Shown piece after piece: positions 6,136 through 8,143 of a DNA stretch of 8,143 bases. Made by a program: the position numbers and the translations under genes. Under the pieces are notes generated by a model that saw only the letters and a list, made by a program, of their open reading frames with translations, made no database searches and was not told the DNA's origin. Within the stretch, counting starts at the first letter, position 1; each line of letters begins with the position of its first letter. The DNA is taken from assembly GCA_011322005.1 (NCBI GenBank), contig DROE01000327.1:1-8143 (forward strand), written 5' to 3'. This stretch comes from Devosia sp. GTDB taxonomy: Bacteria; Pseudomonadota; Alphaproteobacteria; Rhizobiales; Devosiaceae.

Positions 6136-7782
6136 TCAGCCCTTGTCGGCCGGAAGTATCGGCAAAATCAGTTCGCTGGGGCGTTTGGCATCAAAATAAA
6201 TGCTCTGGTCGGCAACAAGCATTTGGGGGGGCTTGTCCACTTCTTCAAGCGTTCCCGGATTGCGCGAAATTCTTGGATGCGCGCCGCTGGAGACCTGCAG
6301 GCGCAGGCGATGGCCCGGCTTGAACTGGCGGGCACTGTTGTGCAGAACGATGTTCAGCTTATAGGTGCCATCGGCCTGTCTTCCGGGGCTTTGCGGGGTA
6401 ATGCGGACAAAACCGTCGCAGATATTTGTGGATTTTCCATCTGGCGAGACATCACAAAGACGGGCGAAAAAATCGGTTCTGTCGAGGCTGGAGCCGGCGA
6501 ACAGGGTGACTTGTGGCTGACCGACAAGGGTGAGCGGGCTGTCCAGCGGTTCGGAGGTGAAGGTCAGGACATCGGGGCGGGCTTCGAGTTTGGAATTATC
6601 AAAGGGTCCGGCACCGGTGAAGGCAAAAATCGCGCCTCCCAGATTGGGGGTCGGCTCGTTGGGGTCATAGCGGTATTGAGCAGGTTCGACAGCTTCAATC
6701 GGTTCAGGAACAAGGGTGCCCCGGGGGCCGAGGAAATGGCTGACCTGTCCGCTGCCGGGGGGCGGAAAGGCGTCAAATTCGTGCCATTGCTCAAGGCCGG
6801 AAATGAAAAGCCGCACGGGTCTGGGGCGTAACTGGGAGTGGTCATCGTTGAGTTTGGCCGCCATCCAGGCCAGGGTTGCCCGCACGCTTTCCACAATCAG
6901 TTTGGGCTCCACATGGGTCCATGGGCCGATGGTCAGGTAGGGTGTATGGCCATTTTTGCGCAGGCGCTGGTAGTCCTCGACCAACTCGTCGATGATGAAA
7001 TCATACCAGCCGGAAACAAAAAAATTGGGTGGTGTGTCCGGCCCGATGCGGCCCGACTGGGACAGGGTCTGCCAGTGCTCGTCTTTTTTGACTGCATCGA
7101 GCATCCAGCGCCGCCAGAATTCAACCTCGTGCCCGGTGGCGGCGATATCGGCCTCTATCACGGGCTGGCTGAGGGAAGCGCTTTTTGTTCTGCGTTCCAC
7201 TTTGCCGGTTAACACACCAAACATGAATTTGAGCGGGGAGAGGCGCAGGCCCTCGGCCAGTTGCATCCAGGAAAGCCAGAATTGCAGGTTGGTCGCCCCT
7301 TGCGGGAACAGGACATTTTTATATTCGGTGGTCGCTATCTGGGTGGAGATGGCGCTTTTTTCAGGCAACTCGTCGCAGATGGCCCATTGCACATAACCCA
7401 GATAGGAGGGGCCGGTCAGCCCCAGCCGCCCGTCGAACCAGTCCTGCTGTTTGAGCCAGTCAAGGGTTGCCAGTCCGTCCTCGCGCTCCAGCAGCAAGGG
7501 GCCGATTTCGCCATCCGAGCCATCGGTGCCCCGGCAGGCCTGCAAAACGGTGATAAATCCGCGTTCGGCATAAAGGCGGGCATAGGTGGCAAAACCGGCG
7601 CGCTTGTAGGCGGTGCGAATGAGGATGGTTGGGAAAGGTCCGGCCCCTTCGGGGAAATAGATGTCTGTAAGCAGACGCACTCCGTCAAAGGAGGTGACAA
7701 TATTGTCAGTACTCTTTTTGACCTTGCGGGTTGCGGGTGGCAGTTTGTGACGCCAGGCAAAAAACTTCGAAGAAAGACTCAT
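6136..7782 (-). CDS. CocE/NonD-family serine hydrolase, first tandem copy
   Basis: A 548-residue paralog of the next gene in the operon, with the same two-domain plan and roughly half the residues identical by eye. The core carries Tyr59 (RTAY), QACRGTDGS at 81-89, nucleophile Ser126 in GPSYLGYVQWA, Asp261 in SGWYDFII and His290 in GPWTHVEPK. The C-terminal jelly-roll domain, from about residue 370, has YRYDPNEPTPNLGG and RLQVSSGAHPRISRN. The complete triad predicts an active acyl/ester or amide hydrolase; the substrate is not known. No signal peptide is evident, so it is probably cytoplasmic. DNA identity to the second copy is locally high: 28 identical bases at 7517-7544 and 5767-5794, and 17 at 7401-7417 and 5651-5667, at the same relative spacing. 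The ATG at 7782 has only a poor ribosome binding site and follows a 9-bp inverted repeat. The gene starts 50 bases after the adenine deaminase stop. Confidence 0.92.
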   Translation of the reverse strand: MSLSSKFFAWRHKLPPATRKVKKSTDNIVTSFDGVRLLTDIYFPEGAGPFPTILIRTAYKRAGFATYARLYAERGFITVLQACRGTDGSDGEIGPLLLEREDGLATLDWLKQQDWFDGRLGLTGPSYLGYVQWAICDELPEKSAISTQIATTEYKNVLFPQGATNLQFWLSWMQLAEGLRLSPLKFMFGVLTGKVERRTKSASLSQPVIEADIAATGHEVEFWRRWMLDAVKKDEHWQTLSQSGRIGPDTPPNFFVSGWYDFIIDELVEDYQRLRKNGHTPYLTIGPWTHVEPKLIVESVRATLAWMAAKLNDDHSQLRPRPVRLFISGLEQWHEFDAFPPPGSGQVSHFLGPRGTLVPEPIEAVEPAQYRYDPNEPTPNLGGAIFAFTGAGPFDNSKLEARPDVLTFTSEPLDSPLTLVGQPQVTLFAGSSLDRTDFFARLCDVSPDGKSTNICDGFVRITPQSPGRQADGTYKLNIVLHNSARQFKPGHRLRLQVSSGAHPRISRNPGTLEEVDKPPQMLVADQSIYFDAKRPSELILPILPADKG

Positions 7783-7795
7783 GAAGTGCTACTCG

Positions 7796-7824
7796 CTGCT
7801 ATTCAATCTGTTCAGGAATAGCAG
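7796..7824. promoter_or_regulatory. Perfect 9-bp inverted repeat: candidate operator or RNA hairpin
   Basis: CTGCTATTC (7796-7804) and GAATAGCAG (7816-7824) are exact reverse complements separated by 11 bases, which themselves contain the short dyad CTGTTCAG (7808-7815). It fills most of the 50-base gap between ade and the first CocE-type gene and ends 13 bases before that gene's start codon. There is no T run on either side, so a standard terminator is unlikely. It could bind a dimeric regulator or fold in the mRNA leader. Confidence 0.55.
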
Positions 7825-7843
7825 GTTTCGCACTATTTAACAA
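7815..7843 (-). promoter_or_regulatory. Weak candidate promoter for the CocE-type hydrolase pair
   Basis: On the minus strand TTGTTA (7838-7843) and TATTCC (7815-7820) are 17 bases apart, matching four and three of six consensus positions. The first box overlaps the last codons of ade and the second lies in one arm of the inverted repeat. The geometry is right but the -10 match is poor. Confidence 0.25.
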
Positions 7844-8143
7844 AGTTGAATTCATTGACGTCGAACAGACCCCTGTCGGTCATTTTCAGGTGCGGAATAA
7901 CGGGAAGGGCAAGAAACGCCACCTGCAAAAACGGCTCCGGCAGGGCGCAGCCCAGGGAGTGGGCGGCGGTGCGCAATTCCTCAAGGCTCTGTGTGATGCT
8001 TTCAAAGGGTTGGTGGCTCATCAGGCCGGCTATTGGAAGTGCCAGTTCGGCAAGGATCTTGCCTTGGCTGGCGACGGCAAAACCCCCTTTAAGTTCGATG
8101 AGGCGGTTAACGGCCAGCGCCATGTCGGCATCGCTGGCGCCAA
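7833..8143 (-). CDS. ade: Adenine deaminase, C-terminal end (5' end outside window)
   Basis: Converts adenine to hypoxanthine and ammonia in purine salvage or breakdown; a cytoplasmic metalloenzyme of the amidohydrolase superfamily. Only about the last 103 residues are inside the window; the frame is open to the right edge and ends in TAG at 7833-7835. The visible part carries blocks typical of the Ade C-terminus: ASDADMALAVNRL, GGFAVASQGK, LALPIAGLMS, then FLALPVIPHLKMTDRGLFDV close to the end. The metal ligands lie further upstream, outside the window, so activity cannot be judged. The ATG at 8123 is internal (the DM in DADMALAV), not a start. It is the first visible gene of a same-strand row with the two CocE-type hydrolases, 50 bases ahead of the first. 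Confidence 0.85.
   Translation of the reverse strand, partial: GASDADMALAVNRLIELKGGFAVASQGKILAELALPIAGLMSHQPFESITQSLEELRTAAHSLGCALPEPFLQVAFLALPVIPHLKMTDRGLFDVNEFNFVK

Overview
The window reads as chromosomal DNA from a fairly GC-rich proteobacterium, most likely an alphaproteobacterium. That placement is inferred from protein style, codon use and the palindromic intergenic repeats, with no rRNA or other marker to confirm it. Five protein genes account for nearly all of it, plus the tail of a sixth. No tRNA, rRNA, CRISPR array, transposase or phage gene was seen, and no gap between genes exceeds about 210 bases.

Left part (1-3242, plus strand): the last three quarters of isocitrate lyase (aceA), then a complete malate synthase G (glcB). 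Together these are the two dedicated enzymes of the glyoxylate bypass, which lets a cell grow on acetate, fatty acids and other C2 precursors. A strong hairpin with U-rich flanks, usable as a terminator in both directions, lies between them and ends only 14-18 bases before the glcB start codon.

Middle (3243-4394): a GC-rich repeat and likely terminator after glcB, then a single plus-strand alpha/beta-hydrolase with an intact Ser-Asp-His triad, a good ribosome binding site and a plausible promoter of its own. A 210-base non-coding gap with palindromic repeat sequence separates it from the convergent genes on the right.

Right part (4395-8143, minus strand): three genes in one direction, read right to left. 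They are the C-terminal end of adenine deaminase (ade), then two tandem paralogous CocE/NonD-type serine hydrolases (548 and 561 residues). The gaps are 50 and 55 bases, so an operon is possible. The hydrolases' substrate cannot be told from sequence. A perfect 9-bp inverted repeat with an 11-base loop sits in the gap just before the first hydrolase and overlaps a weak promoter-like sequence; it is the most interesting small signal here. A smaller hairpin overlaps the ribosome binding site of the second hydrolase.

Overall this is mostly ordinary metabolic housekeeping. I found no convincing evidence of a wholly new system. The points worth checking are the duplicated hydrolase pair and its control elements, and the terminator placed against the glcB start.
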